The position numbers and the translations under genes are program-made. The notes under the pieces are model-generated. The model ran no database searches, was not told where the DNA came from, and saw only the letters and a program-made list of their open reading frames with translations. From the NCBI RefSeq assembly GCF_000336755.1, contig NZ_AOLK01000021.1, positions 188,253 through 252,252 of the forward strand: a stretch of DNA of 64,000 bases. Direction: 5' to 3'. Shown piece after piece: positions 7,917-16,357 of this stretch (position 1 is its first letter; the number at the start of each line of letters is the position of its first letter). The stretch comes from Haloferax elongans ATCC BAA-1513 (GTDB lineage: Archaea; Halobacteriota; Halobacteria; Halobacteriales; Haloferacaceae).

Positions 7917-9629
7917 TTACTTGTGCGCGAAGTAGACGACTGTCTCGTCGTCGTCGCGGTCGTCCACGCGGACGAAGCCGACGCGCTCGAACTGGACGAG
8001 TTCGTCGACAGGCACGTCGGCGAAGTCGGGTTCTGCGACGCCCGTCACGTCGCCGTCCATGGTGCGCATCCGAACCGAGACACCGTCGGCGGGTGCCCAG
8101 TGAATCACGTCGACGTCGCCCTCGCGGACCACGTCGAGGTCGTCGCCGGTAGCGACGAGCGTGTCGTCTTCGCGGCGGACGGCACCGAAGCCCTTGAGCC
8201 AGACGCGGTCGCCCTCGGCGGGCACGTCGCCCGATTCGAGGAGGACGCTGTCGCCGACGGGGATGTCACGGGTGCCGCGGTCTTCGAAACTCGGGTGCAG
8301 CGGCGGGTGGGCGGTGTCCGGGCCGCCCTCGACGGCGAACTCCTCTCCGTCGCGGACGAGGAAGTAACGGTCCGTCTCGTCGTCGACGAGGTCGCGGTTG
8401 TTCGAGTAGATGGAACTCATCGAGAGGTCCACGTTCGAGGTTGACGTGCCGAGTGCGACCATCGCGTCGACGATGGCCTGTCCGCGGATACCGCGGCGAC
8501 GGAGGCTCTTGAGCGTCGGCGCGCGCGGGTCGTCCCAGCCGTCGAGTTCGCCGTCGTCGATGAGTTGCTTGAGCGTCGAGGTGGACATCTTCACGCCGTA
8601 GGCGTCGACCTGCACGTGGCCCCAGTGGATGACCTCGGGGTACTCCCAGTCGAAGTAGTCGTAGACGAACTGCTGGCGCTTGGCGGAGTCCTGCAGGTCG
8701 ATACCACGGATGATGTGGGTGACGCCTGTGAGGTGGTCGTCGACGCCGGACTGGAAGTCGAGCATCGGCCACGCACGGTAGTCTGCGGCTTCTTCGCGCG
8801 GGTGCGGCGTGTCTATCATGCGGAAGGCGACCCAGTCGCGCAGTGCGGGGTTCTTGTGCTCGATGTCGGTCTTGACGCGGAGAACCATCTCACCGGACGA
8901 GTACTCGCCTGCGACCATGTCCTCGAACTCCTCGAGGGTCGTCTCGGCGTCCTTGTCGCGGTGTGGACACGGCTTCCCGTCGTTCTTGAGGTTCGAGAAG
9001 TCCTCGCCCGAGCACGAACACGTGTACGCGCCGCCCATCTCGATGAGTTCGCGGGCGTGGTCGTAGTAGGTCTCGACGCGGTCCGACGCGCGAATCACGT
9101 CGTCGGGTTCGAAGCCGAGGAAGTCGATGTCGTCGAGGATGGCGTCGTAGGCGTCGAGGTCCGGGCGCTTCGTCTCCGGGTCGGTGTCGTCGAACCGGAC
9201 GATGAAGGAGCCATCGTACATCTCCTTGTAGGTCCCAATGACGGCGGGCATGCGTGCGTGGCCGATGTGCCACGGGCCGTTGGGGTTCGGCGCGGCGCGC
9301 ATGCGAATCTCGTCGTACCCGTCGGCGTTCGGCAGGTCGGGAAGCAGCGAGTCGTCTTCCTCGTCTTCCGCTTCCATCTCGGCGAGTTCCTCGGGCGCGA
9401 GGTCTTCCAGTCGGTCGCGCTTTTCGGTGTTCGAGAGGCTGTTGACCTCCGAGACGACCGGGCCGATGACGCCCGGAATCTCACCGCCGTGCTGACGGAA
9501 GTCGGGGTTCTCGCCCATCAGCGGGCCCATGATGGCACCCACGTCGGCGTCGCTGTCGTGTTTGACCGCGTTGAGGAGGGCGTGTTTCTCTGCTTCTCGC
9601 TCTACGCGCTCTCGAAGCTCGTCGTCCAT
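7917..9629 (-). CDS. gltX: Glutamyl-tRNA synthetase, archaeal type, 570 aa
   Basis: This class I synthetase charges tRNA-Glu. The HIGH motif appears as PNGPWHIGHARM after a ~105-residue N-terminal extension, and the KMSKS motif as VKMSTSTLKQL. The archaeal GlnRS-like anticodon-binding beta barrels follow. In archaea this enzyme normally also charges tRNA-Gln with glutamate for later GatDE amidation; this is family knowledge. The ATG at 9629 gives the usual MDDELRERVE start; 31 extra upstream codons in frame look non-coding. A highly acidic stretch (EMEAEDEEDDS) precedes the catalytic domain. Confidence 0.95.
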   Translation of the reverse strand: MDDELRERVEREAEKHALLNAVKHDSDADVGAIMGPLMGENPDFRQHGGEIPGVIGPVVSEVNSLSNTEKRDRLEDLAPEELAEMEAEDEEDDSLLPDLPNADGYDEIRMRAAPNPNGPWHIGHARMPAVIGTYKEMYDGSFIVRFDDTDPETKRPDLDAYDAILDDIDFLGFEPDDVIRASDRVETYYDHARELIEMGGAYTCSCSGEDFSNLKNDGKPCPHRDKDAETTLEEFEDMVAGEYSSGEMVLRVKTDIEHKNPALRDWVAFRMIDTPHPREEAADYRAWPMLDFQSGVDDHLTGVTHIIRGIDLQDSAKRQQFVYDYFDWEYPEVIHWGHVQVDAYGVKMSTSTLKQLIDDGELDGWDDPRAPTLKSLRRRGIRGQAIVDAMVALGTSTSNVDLSMSSIYSNNRDLVDDETDRYFLVRDGEEFAVEGGPDTAHPPLHPSFEDRGTRDIPVGDSVLLESGDVPAEGDRVWLKGFGAVRREDDTLVATGDDLDVVREGDVDVIHWAPADGVSVRMRTMDGDVTGVAEPDFADVPVDELVQFERVGFVRVDDRDDDETVVYFAHK

Positions 9630-9867
9630 TATCGTCCGATTCCGCGGCGCGCGTAAAAACAGGCCCGGATTGCGGGAAGGGTAGTTCTCGCACGCGGGCA
9701 GGGGTACGGTACATGTTAGCATTTGTGAATAGATATGTATTGCGCTGACAGCGTTACAACTCGTTTTCAGTTACTGCACTGCTCACGTGGTGGTACGTTC
9801 AGGAGAAAGACGGCGAGTGCGACGAGTACCACCGAGCGGGACTCGGTGGTCGCCGCGAGCTGCGTCC

Positions 9868-10914
9868 TCAGTAGCCGCGCGTGATGAGGTAGTCCGCGAT
9901 ATCGCGGAGTAGGTCACGGGCCTCGTTGTCCGGGAGGACGTCGAGGTCGGCCTTTGCCTGGTCGGTCAGGTCTTGGGCCATGTCGCGCGCGAAGTCGATG
10001 CTGCCGGCCGCTTCGAGGTCGGCGACAGCGGATTCGACCTCGCTTTCGGTGAGTTCCTCGGCCGTCTCGGCCTCGACGAGGTCGTCCACGTCGACGCCCT
10101 GCTGGCGCGCGTGGAGGAAGATGATGGTCTCCTTGCTTTCGACGAGGTCAGAGCCGCGCTGCTTGCCCAGTTTCTCCGACGGGACCGTCAGGTCGAGCAC
10201 GTCGTCCTGAATCTGGAACGCGCTTCCCGACTTGAGGCCGTACTGGTAGAGTGCCTCGACCACGTCGTCGTCAGCACCCATGAGGACCGCCGGGATGGCG
10301 GCCGCAGTGCCGTAGAGCACTGCCGTCTTGAGTTCGACCATCTGGAGGTACTCGTCGGGGAGCACCCCGGTCCGGTGTTCGAACTCGATGTCGAGCGCTT
10401 GCCCTTCGCAGATTTGCGTACACGTGGTCGCGAGCCGACGAACGGCTTCGAGACCGTCGGCCGGGTCCGACCCGGTCTTCGTCAGCAGTTCGAAGGCTTT
10501 CGCGTACAGCGTGTCGCCCGCGAGGATGGCGGTCTCGGTGTCGTATTCCTTGTGAACCGCCGGAACGCCGCGCCGAAGGGCATCGTCGTCCATGATGTCG
10601 TCGTGGATGAGCGTGAACGACTGGATGACTTCGATGCCGACGGCGGCGACCATCACGTCGATGGCGTCGCCCGAAAGCGTCGGGAACGCGCGGTAGTCTT
10701 CCGACATCGGTTCGACGTCGGCGAGGGACTCGGCCGTCAAGAGTGAGACTGTCGGGCGAAGGCGCTTGCCGCCAGCCTTCAGGAGGTACCGAGAGGCTTC
10801 GTAGAGCCGCTCCGGCTCCGCCATCGGCACGTCCTCGTCGAGTGCCTCGTTCACGAGTTCGCGTCGCTCGCGAATCGCTTCGAGCACTCGCTGTTCCGTC
10901 GCGTCAGGACTCAT
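9868..10914 (-). CDS. idsA: Polyprenyl (geranylgeranyl) diphosphate synthase, 348 aa
   Basis: This trans-prenyltransferase condenses isopentenyl diphosphate with allylic diphosphates to make the C15/C20 chains of archaeal lipids. The first aspartate-rich motif is HDDIMDDDALRRG, the second QIQDDVLDL, and KRLRP near residue 50 binds diphosphate. The residues before the first motif, which set chain length, were not used to decide between C15, C20 or C25 products. The ATG overlaps the RNase J stop by one base (TGATG), so the two are coupled. Confidence 0.93.
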   Translation of the reverse strand: MSPDATEQRVLEAIRERRELVNEALDEDVPMAEPERLYEASRYLLKAGGKRLRPTVSLLTAESLADVEPMSEDYRAFPTLSGDAIDVMVAAVGIEVIQSFTLIHDDIMDDDALRRGVPAVHKEYDTETAILAGDTLYAKAFELLTKTGSDPADGLEAVRRLATTCTQICEGQALDIEFEHRTGVLPDEYLQMVELKTAVLYGTAAAIPAVLMGADDDVVEALYQYGLKSGSAFQIQDDVLDLTVPSEKLGKQRGSDLVESKETIIFLHARQQGVDVDDLVEAETAEELTESEVESAVADLEAAGSIDFARDMAQDLTDQAKADLDVLPDNEARDLLRDIADYLITRGY

Positions 10915-12266
10915 CAGTCCACCAGTTGGATCATGTTGCCGTTCCGCGTCACGTGGAGGTCGCGGCCGAGGGCGTAGCCCTGACTCTCCGCGAGGTCCAC
11001 GTACGGAGCGAAGCCTTTCAGGTTCTGGTGAGCCGGGATGAGGTGTTTGGGCTGGAGTGCCTGCAGCATCTCGTAGTGGCCCTCCTCACGAAGGTGACCA
11101 GAGACGTGGATGTCGTCGTAGATGCGGGCACCCTGCATGCGCAGGAGGCGCTCGGACTGGTAGCGCTGGCCCTCGTTGGTCGGCTCCGGGATAACCCGTG
11201 CCGAGAAGATGACCTTGTCGCCGTCTTCAATCTCGTACGGCGTCTCGCCGCGACCCATGCGGGTGAGCATCGCGCGCGGCTCGCCCTGGTGGCCCGTGAC
11301 GATTGGCAGGAAGTTCTCCTTGCCCTCCTTCATGATTCGCTTGAAGGTGCGGTCGACGGACTTCCGGTGACCGTACATCCCGAGGTCGTCGGGCAGGTCG
11401 ACGAAGCCGAGGCGCTCGGCCGTGCCGGAGTACTTCTCCATCGAGCGGCCGAGGAGGACCGGCTGACGACCGATGTCCTTGGCGAATTCGACGAGCGAGG
11501 AGACACGCGAGATGTGCGACGAGAACGTCGTCGCGACGATACCGCCGTCGTAGTCCTCGACGGAGGTCATGACGTCCTTGAGGTGGCGACGAGCGACGGA
11601 CTCAGAGGGCGTGCGGCCCTTTCGACCGGCGTTCGTACAGTCCTCGATGTAGGCGAGGACACCGTTGCCCTCGCGGCCGATTTCGCGGAAGCGCTTCATG
11701 TCGATTGGGTCTTCGAGGACCGGCGAGTGGTCCATACGCTTGTCGAGACCGTAGACGACGGCACCCTCCGGCGTGTGAAGAACCGGGTTGATGGCGTCGA
11801 TGATGGAGTGAGTGACGTGGACGAACTCGAGTTCGACCTGTCCGGAGTCGCCGATGGACATCATCTCGCCCGCTTCCATCTTGACGAGGTCGTTGTTGAC
11901 GTTGAACTTGTTCTCGCCCTCGATTTGCTGTTTCACCAGTTCGATGGTGAACGGTGTCGCGACGATGGGCGCATCGTAGCGGTGTGCCAGCTTGGAGATG
12001 GCACCGATGTGGTCGAGGTGGCCGTGCGTCGGCACGATTGCCTGCACGTCACCCTCGAGGTCGCTCATGACACGGTCGTCCGGGATGGCGCCCATGTCGA
12101 TGAGGTCGAGGCTGTGCATCTTTTCGGTCTCAACGTTGTCGTGGATCAGAACCTGCGACAGGTTGAGGCCCATGTCGAAGACGACGACGTCGTCGCCCGC
12201 ACGGACTGCCGTCATCTGACGGCCAACTTCTTCGTATCCGCCTATGGTTGCAATTTCAATTTCCAT
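10914..12266 (-). CDS. rnj: Ribonuclease J, 450 aa
   Basis: A metallo-beta-lactamase/beta-CASP nuclease that acts as a 5'-3' exoribonuclease in archaea. The zinc motif HGHLDH is at residues 81-86. Later beta-CASP motifs include [26 protein letters not shown] and the conserved HVSGHLREE and LIPAHQN near the C-terminus. It has no long C-terminal extension, as expected for archaeal forms. The gene lies divergently from lsm, so two RNA-metabolism genes share a 510-base upstream region. ATG at 12266 gives the canonical [15 protein letters not shown]. Confidence 0.94.
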   Translation of the reverse strand: MEIEIATIGGYEEVGRQMTAVRAGDDVVVFDMGLNLSQVLIHDNVETEKMHSLDLIDMGAIPDDRVMSDLEGDVQAIVPTHGHLDHIGAISKLAHRYDAPIVATPFTIELVKQQIEGENKFNVNNDLVKMEAGEMMSIGDSGQVELEFVHVTHSIIDAINPVLHTPEGAVVYGLDKRMDHSPVLEDPIDMKRFREIGREGNGVLAYIEDCTNAGRKGRTPSESVARRHLKDVMTSVEDYDGGIVATTFSSHISRVSSLVEFAKDIGRQPVLLGRSMEKYSGTAERLGFVDLPDDLGMYGHRKSVDRTFKRIMKEGKENFLPIVTGHQGEPRAMLTRMGRGETPYEIEDGDKVIFSARVIPEPTNEGQRYQSERLLRMQGARIYDDIHVSGHLREEGHYEMLQALQPKHLIPAHQNLKGFAPYVDLAESQGYALGRDLHVTRNGNMIQLVD

Positions 12267-12747
12267 GGTTTATCTCTCGATATTCCGAGCATCGAAAGCC
12301 ACGATGTGGCGAAGGTGCTCACGGAAAGACGGGTGTCTGGGGGCCACCGGCCCCGGCGTCTTGCAGCTCGTCGGTCGAATGACCCCGCGTGCGAGGTGGC
12401 CCGCATCTGGTTCGAATCGGGCACACCCGCACTTACCCGCGGGTTTGTGGTACTCCCAACTACTCACGGGGGTACTAAAAACTACGTGGGTTCACTGCGC
12501 CCGCCTGCTCGCCCGACGACGCCGGGATATGTTGTCTAATTGGAACGAACCGGCACGGAGCGATGGTGTGGCTCCGATTCGGTCGCAAGATTGTGAATCA
12601 CAAGCAACGTTGTCTCGAACGACGTTTTCAATCGACACATCGAGAGGCCGATACGCACAAAGTGCGAGGCGGAAGGTGTCACTAACTGGTATTAATATCG
12701 ACCAAATGGGCGTGAACGTGGGGTGACGTGGCCCTCGGTCCGGCACC
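12267..12747. other. Long intergenic region between RNase J and lsm
   Basis: No convincing gene is seen in these ~480 bases. Notable elements are a GC hairpin (GGGGCC-ACC-GGCCCC, about 12344-12358), a palindrome ACCCGCGGGT near 12436, and repeated ACTAC/TACT words around 12450-12485. A short GGTTCGAATC string near 12409 resembles a tRNA T-loop, but its flanks do not pair. The region presumably holds the RNase J promoter and a long leader. An unannotated small RNA is possible but not shown. Confidence 0.4.
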
Positions 12748-12756
12748 TTTAAGATA
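12748..12756 (+). promoter_or_regulatory. TATA-like box of lsm-rpl37e
   Basis: TTTAAGATA lies about 27 bases before the lsm ATG at 12778, predicting a leaderless transcript. Confidence 0.6.
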
Positions 12757-12777
12757 ACCACGAGATGGAGTTCAAAC

Positions 12778-13005
12778 ATGAGCGGTCGACCTCTCGACGT
12801 CCTCGAAGAGTCACTGGACGAACCGGTGACCGTTACTCTCAAGGACGGCAGCGCATACTACGGCGTCCTCGCTGGCTACGACCAGCACATGAACGTCGTT
12901 CTCGAAGAGTCACTCGACGACACCATGCCCGGGGATATCGAACTCGAGCAAGTCGAAGACACAACCATTATACGCGGCGATAACGTCGTGACCATCAAAG
13001 CATGA
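12778..13005 (+). CDS. lsm: Sm-like (LSm) RNA-binding protein, 75 aa
   Basis: The complete short Sm fold is present: Sm1 with [23 protein letters not shown] and Sm2 with [10 protein letters not shown]. Archaeal LSm proteins form heptameric rings that bind U-rich RNA. The stop overlaps the start of rpl37e (ATGA at 13002-13005), an arrangement described for Haloferax. The upstream TATA-like box indicates a leaderless bicistronic mRNA. Confidence 0.96.
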   Translation: MSGRPLDVLEESLDEPVTVTLKDGSAYYGVLAGYDQHMNVVLEESLDDTMPGDIELEQVEDTTIIRGDNVVTIKA

Positions 13006-13178
13006 CGGGTGCAGGAACCCCTAGCCAAGGAAAGAAGAACAAGACGACGCACGTCAAGTGCCGTCGCTGTGGCGAGAAGTCCTACCACGTGAAGAAGAAG
13101 GTCTGCTCGTCCTGTGGCTTCGGCAAGTCGAAGAAGCGTCGTAGCTACGCCTGGCAGTCGAAGTCTGGCGATAACTAA
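13002..13178 (+). CDS. rpl37e: 50S ribosomal protein L37e, 58 aa
   Basis: A small, very basic zinc-ribbon ribosomal protein. Cys pairs CRRCG and CSSCG flank a Lys-rich loop, and the start [17 protein letters not shown] is typical of archaeal L37e. ATG at 13002 overlaps the lsm stop by four bases, so translation is coupled. A hairpin with a pyrimidine tail follows at 13190-13218. Confidence 0.97.
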
Positions 13179-13189
13179 CCAACACACTG

Positions 13190-13218
13190 ACGGTCGATTC
13201 GACCGTTTCTGTCTTTTG
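13190..13218 (+). terminator. Hairpin plus T-rich tail after rpl37e
   Basis: ACGGTCGA and TCGACCGT pair around a very small loop at 13190-13206, followed by TTTCTGTCTTTT. It starts twelve bases after the rpl37e stop, the right place for transcript release. Confidence 0.55.
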
Positions 13219-13385
13219 TCTCGCCGCTTTCGGCGGGCACCGACAGCAACCTTCCTGACACCCGGTTCGTTCTGCAACTGTGCTACCAGTTACCACTAGT
13301 CGGGATACTGGCTTTCCTTCGAGAACCTTGTCACTTTGATAGCACGCAAGTCGCCGGGAGAGTGTCCCGTCCGGGAAATGCTCGC

Positions 13386-13428
13386 TACACAAATTTGTCG
13401 CCCGCGAACGACAATATACACAAACTTG
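13386..13428. promoter_or_regulatory. Two direct repeats TACACAAAYTTG upstream of purF
   Basis: TACACAAATTTG (13386-13397) and TACACAAACTTG (13417-13428) are 31 bases apart, about three helical turns, on the same face of the DNA. The first contains the palindrome ACAAATTTGT. They lie about 80-120 bases before purF and could bind a regulator of purine synthesis. The repeats are seen directly; the role is inferred. Confidence 0.4.
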
Positions 13429-13444
13429 GATAATTCGGGGTTGG

Positions 13445-13479
13445 AAAACCCGTGGTTACCGCATAAGGACGGGTTTTTT
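13445..13479 (+). promoter_or_regulatory. Hairpin with embedded T-run just before purF (promoter or attenuator)
   Basis: AAAACCCGT (13445-13453) pairs with ACGGGTTTT (13469-13477), and the T-run continues to 13479. As a hairpin it looks like a terminator. However, the same TTTTTTA (13474-13480) sits about 28 bases before the ATG at 13506, where box A of a leaderless purF mRNA would be. Both readings remain open. Confidence 0.45.
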
Positions 13480-13505
13480 ACCCCATGGCTGCCCTACCAT
13501 CTGGT

Positions 13506-14984
13506 ATGGCAACTGGGCGGGACGACTCCCACCACATCGGCGGACTGACTGAGAAGTGTGGCGTCGTCGGCGTCGCACTCGACAGTCGAGACGCCGCACG
13601 ACCCCTGTACTACTCCCTATACGCCCTCCAGCATCGGGGACAGGAGTCGGCAGGCATCGTTACCCACGACGGGTTTCAACAGCACAGCCACGTCCAGATG
13701 GGTCTCGTCGGCGACGCCTTCGGCCCTGACGACCTCGACGGGCTGAAGGGGACGACTGGTATCGGTCACGTTCGGTATCCAACCGCTGGCGACGTGACGA
13801 AGTCATGTGCGCAGCCGTTCGCCGTCTCGTTCAAGTCCGGGTCGCTCGGGCTCGCACACAACGGGAACCTCGTCAACGCAGACGAACTGCGCGACGAGTT
13901 GGAGAACCACGGTCACGCGTTCACGTCGACGGGCGACACCGAAGTCATCGCTCACGACCTCGCGCGCAACCTCCTCGAAGAAGACCTCGTCCGTGCTGTC
14001 AAGCGAACGATGGAGCGAATCCACGGCTCCTACGCGCTGACTATCATGCACGACGAGACGGTCCTCGGCGTGCGCGACCCCGAAGGGAATCGCCCGCTCT
14101 GTATCGGCAAAGTCGACGACGGCTACATCCTCGCCTCCGAATCTGCGGCCATCGACACACTCGATGGAGAACTCGTCCGCGACGTTCGACCGGGCGAACT
14201 CGTCGTCCTGTCTCCCGACGGCTCCGGATTCGACTCGTATCAACTCGTCGAACGCGAGAACACGGCCCACTGCTTTTTCGAACACGTCTACTTCGCGCGC
14301 CCCGACTCCGTGATGAACGACACGCTGGTCTACGAAGTCCGTCGCGGACTCGGTCGTAAACTCTGGGAAGAGGCGGGTGTGGATTCAGACGTAGTCATGC
14401 CCGTCCCCGACTCCGGGCGGGCGTTCGCCTCCGGCTACGCCGACGCTGCGCAGGAAGACGGGGCAGGCGTAGAGTTCGCCGAGGGCCTGATGAAAAACCG
14501 CTACGTCGGTCGGACGTTCATCATGCCGACGCAGGACGAACGCGAGCGCGCCGTGCGCCTGAAACTCAATCCTATCAAGAGCACTGTCAAAGGAAAGTCG
14601 GTCACACTCATCGACGACAGCATCGTCCGCGGGACAACCTCGACCCAACTCGTCGAACTGCTCTACGAGGCAGGCGCAGAGGAAGTTCACATGCGTATCG
14701 GTGCCCCGCCTATTGTCGCGCCGTGTTACATGGGCATCAACATGGCCACCCGCGAGGAACTCATCGCCTCGGACAAATCCGTCGAGGACGTGCGCGACAC
14801 CATCGCCGCCGACAGCCTCAGTTATCTCTCTATCGACGCCATCTCGGAGGTGCTCGGGAAGTCCCGCGCAGACCTGTGTCTCGGTTGTGTCACCGGCGAG
14901 TACCCGTACGACATCGACGACGAGACGACCGACCGCGACGTCACCCGCCCCGCAGTCGGTGTCGACGTGCCGGTCAGCGACTGA
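13506..14984 (+). CDS. purF: Amidophosphoribosyltransferase, 492 aa
   Basis: First committed enzyme of purine synthesis, making phosphoribosylamine from PRPP and glutamine. An N-terminal nucleophile glutaminase starts at Cys18 (CGVVGVAL), after a 17-residue propeptide that must be removed. GHVRYPTAGD follows. The PRPP site is VTLIDDSIVRGTTS. Cysteines in the C-terminal DLCLGCVTGEYPY fit the iron-sulfur form of the enzyme. The ATG at 13506 is preferred over 13485, because the T-rich element at 13474-13480 gives a leaderless transcript. Confidence 0.94.
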   Translation: MATGRDDSHHIGGLTEKCGVVGVALDSRDAARPLYYSLYALQHRGQESAGIVTHDGFQQHSHVQMGLVGDAFGPDDLDGLKGTTGIGHVRYPTAGDVTKSCAQPFAVSFKSGSLGLAHNGNLVNADELRDELENHGHAFTSTGDTEVIAHDLARNLLEEDLVRAVKRTMERIHGSYALTIMHDETVLGVRDPEGNRPLCIGKVDDGYILASESAAIDTLDGELVRDVRPGELVVLSPDGSGFDSYQLVERENTAHCFFEHVYFARPDSVMNDTLVYEVRRGLGRKLWEEAGVDSDVVMPVPDSGRAFASGYADAAQEDGAGVEFAEGLMKNRYVGRTFIMPTQDERERAVRLKLNPIKSTVKGKSVTLIDDSIVRGTTSTQLVELLYEAGAEEVHMRIGAPPIVAPCYMGINMATREELIASDKSVEDVRDTIAADSLSYLSIDAISEVLGKSRADLCLGCVTGEYPYDIDDETTDRDVTRPAVGVDVPVSD

Positions 14985-15314
14985 CGGCCACTCACGGGGG
15001 TCGAATCGCTCCAGCCACGACGTTTTATCATCTATCCAGACGGTCACGAATTCCACGATAGCATAGTCAACACGGCGTTTCTTGACCCACGCGTCCGTCT
15101 GTGGAATCGTACTTCAGCCCATCCAGACCGGGTTTTGGGATGGAGTACGGAGTGCGACACCGACGAGGCGCTCGTCTCTCTTACGTTTGCTCGAGCGCCC
15201 TCGTCTTAGTGACCTGCCGGTCGCGTCCACGTACCACTCCCGCCTGCTCGCCGCGTGCGGTGACGGACACTCCGCCAGCGCCACGGTGCAGACGGGACTC
15301 TCCCTACACGCAGG
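14985..15314. other. Intergenic region between purF and the DUF420 gene
   Basis: No gene is apparent. A weak hairpin, CCATCC/GGATGG at 15119-15143, and short T-runs near 15026 and 15134 could end the purF transcript or the convergent DUF420 transcript. Nothing else stands out. Confidence 0.4.
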
Positions 15315-15875
15315 TTAGTAGAGCACGTAGAGGAGGAGATAGACGACGTTCCCGAGGACGAACGACACGAGCCACAGCGACGCCGCTAGGCGTCCAAACC
15401 GAGCGTGGTCCGTTCCGAACACTTCGGAGATGGGGCGCGTCATCGCCAAGAGCAGGGCGTAGTAGACGACGGGGACACAGATGATTGCGAGAAGCATGTG
15501 AATCGCCAGCGTCGGGAGGTAGACGAATTGGTAGATTGTCTCTGGCCCGGGGAACTCCGTCGTGCCCTGGACGACGACCTTGTAGAGATAGAGGACGAGA
15601 AACGTCGCAAACAGGGCGAACGAGGTGAGCATCATCTGGCGGTGGCGCGCTATCTCGCCGCGTCGGACGAACCGAATGCCGGCGAGAATCGTCACGATAG
15701 CGATGGTGCTGATGACGGCGTTCACGTGCGGAATCGCGCGCAGCACCTCCTCGGATGCGTGCGGGATGGCTGCGCGTGGAATCGCCCCGAGAACTGCACC
15801 GAAGACGAGCGTGAGCGAGACAACCGAGAGCGCGGCAGTCAGGCCGCCGACGTGGTTGCGGGCACGGAACTCCAT
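15315..15875 (-). CDS. DUF420-family membrane protein, 186 aa
   Basis: About six hydrophobic segments are separated by short loops. Conserved polar residues within them include the histidines in IPHVNAVIST, RHRQMMLTSFALF and IHMLLAI, a pattern of the DUF420 family, some members of which are implicated in cytochrome oxidase assembly. The ATG at 15875 is chosen because the 33 codons before it lack membrane character and are not typical of the family. It is convergent with purF and divergent from the tRNA-Leu gene. Confidence 0.85.
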   Translation of the reverse strand: MEFRARNHVGGLTAALSVVSLTLVFGAVLGAIPRAAIPHASEEVLRAIPHVNAVISTIAIVTILAGIRFVRRGEIARHRQMMLTSFALFATFLVLYLYKVVVQGTTEFPGPETIYQFVYLPTLAIHMLLAIICVPVVYYALLLAMTRPISEVFGTDHARFGRLAASLWLVSFVLGNVVYLLLYVLY

Positions 15876-15973
15876 ACCCGTACTGGAGGCCTGCGCACGC
15901 AAAATCGTTCTGTCCGAACACAGTCCCACGGCGTCTGCAAACGCCCGACATTGCCGCGCCGAAAGGAAAGTCA

Positions 15974-15980
15974 TTTAAAT
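15974..15980 (+). promoter_or_regulatory. TATA box of the tRNA-Leu gene
   Basis: TTTAAAT lies 45 bases before the mature tRNA 5' end. With a start about 27 bases downstream, the transcript would have a leader of around 15-18 bases to be removed by RNase P. Confidence 0.6.
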
Positions 15981-16018
15981 TACCGCGGGGTAACGTGGAA
16001 TGCAGTAAGACACAGCGA

Positions 16019-16103
16019 GCGTGGGTAGCCAAGCCAGGCCAACGGCGCAGCGTTGAGGGCGCTGTCCTGTAGAGGTCCGCCGGTTCAAATCCGGTCCCAC
16101 GCA
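16019..16103 (+). tRNA. tRNA-Leu (anticodon GAG)
   Basis: The 85-base gene folds as a class II tRNA. Acceptor GCGTGGG (16019-16025) pairs with CCCACGC (16096-16102), with discriminator A at 16103. The anticodon stem CAGCG/CGCTG holds the loop TTGAGGG, giving anticodon GAG for CUC and CUU leucine codons. A long variable arm and the T-loop GGTTCAAATCC follow. No intron is present and the CCA is not encoded. Bases 16059-16084 recur exactly at 16241-16266. Confidence 0.96.
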
Positions 16104-16168
16104 TCGCAAGATGCAGGTGATTTCCTACATGGACATCACCCACGCACAATCCTTCCGAACACTACACT

Positions 16169-16195
16169 CCTGAGAGACACCTCTCGGGTTCTTCT
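16169..16195 (+). terminator. Hairpin after tRNA-Leu
   Basis: CCTGAGAG (16169-16176) pairs with CTCTCGGG (16181-16188) around an ACAC loop, followed by TTCTTCT. Its position 65 bases after the tRNA fits a terminator, or it may be one of a series of hairpins in this spacer. Confidence 0.45.
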
Positions 16196-16230
16196 CCGAC
16201 ACAGTCCCGCGACACAGTACCACGACAATA

Positions 16231-16266
16231 GACAGCGACTGCGCTGTCCTGTAGAGGTCCGCCGGT
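16231..16266 (+). repeat. Duplicated fragment of tRNA-Leu
   Basis: Bases 16241-16266 repeat exactly 26 bases of tRNA-Leu(GAG) (16059-16084: the 3' side of the anticodon stem, the variable arm and the start of the T stem). The copy is preceded by GACAGCG, which pairs with CGCTGTC over a four-base loop, imitating the tRNA anticodon stem. It is not a functional tRNA. It could be a relic of integration into the tRNA gene or part of a structured RNA. Confidence 0.7.
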
Positions 16267-16327
16267 GAACAGTCGCCATGTCGAGTGCTCACAGTGCCCG
16301 ACCGCCTGCCCCGGCCGGGGCCGCGAG

Positions 16328-16334
16328 TTTAAAA
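16328..16334 (+). promoter_or_regulatory. TATA box of the MBF1 gene
   Basis: TTTAAAA is 27 bases before the ATG at 16358, predicting a leaderless mRNA and supporting that start. Confidence 0.6.
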
Positions 16335-16357
16335 GGGTCGAACGAGTAACACGCCCC

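Noticed and set aside
12400-12420. Possible tRNA suggested by a GGTTCGAATC string
   Set aside because: The bases on either side do not form a T stem, and no acceptor or anticodon stem can be drawn around it.
10743-12539. A 598-codon plus-strand frame across RNase J
   Set aside because: RNase J on the other strand has complete motifs; this frame has none and runs through the intergenic region without a natural start.
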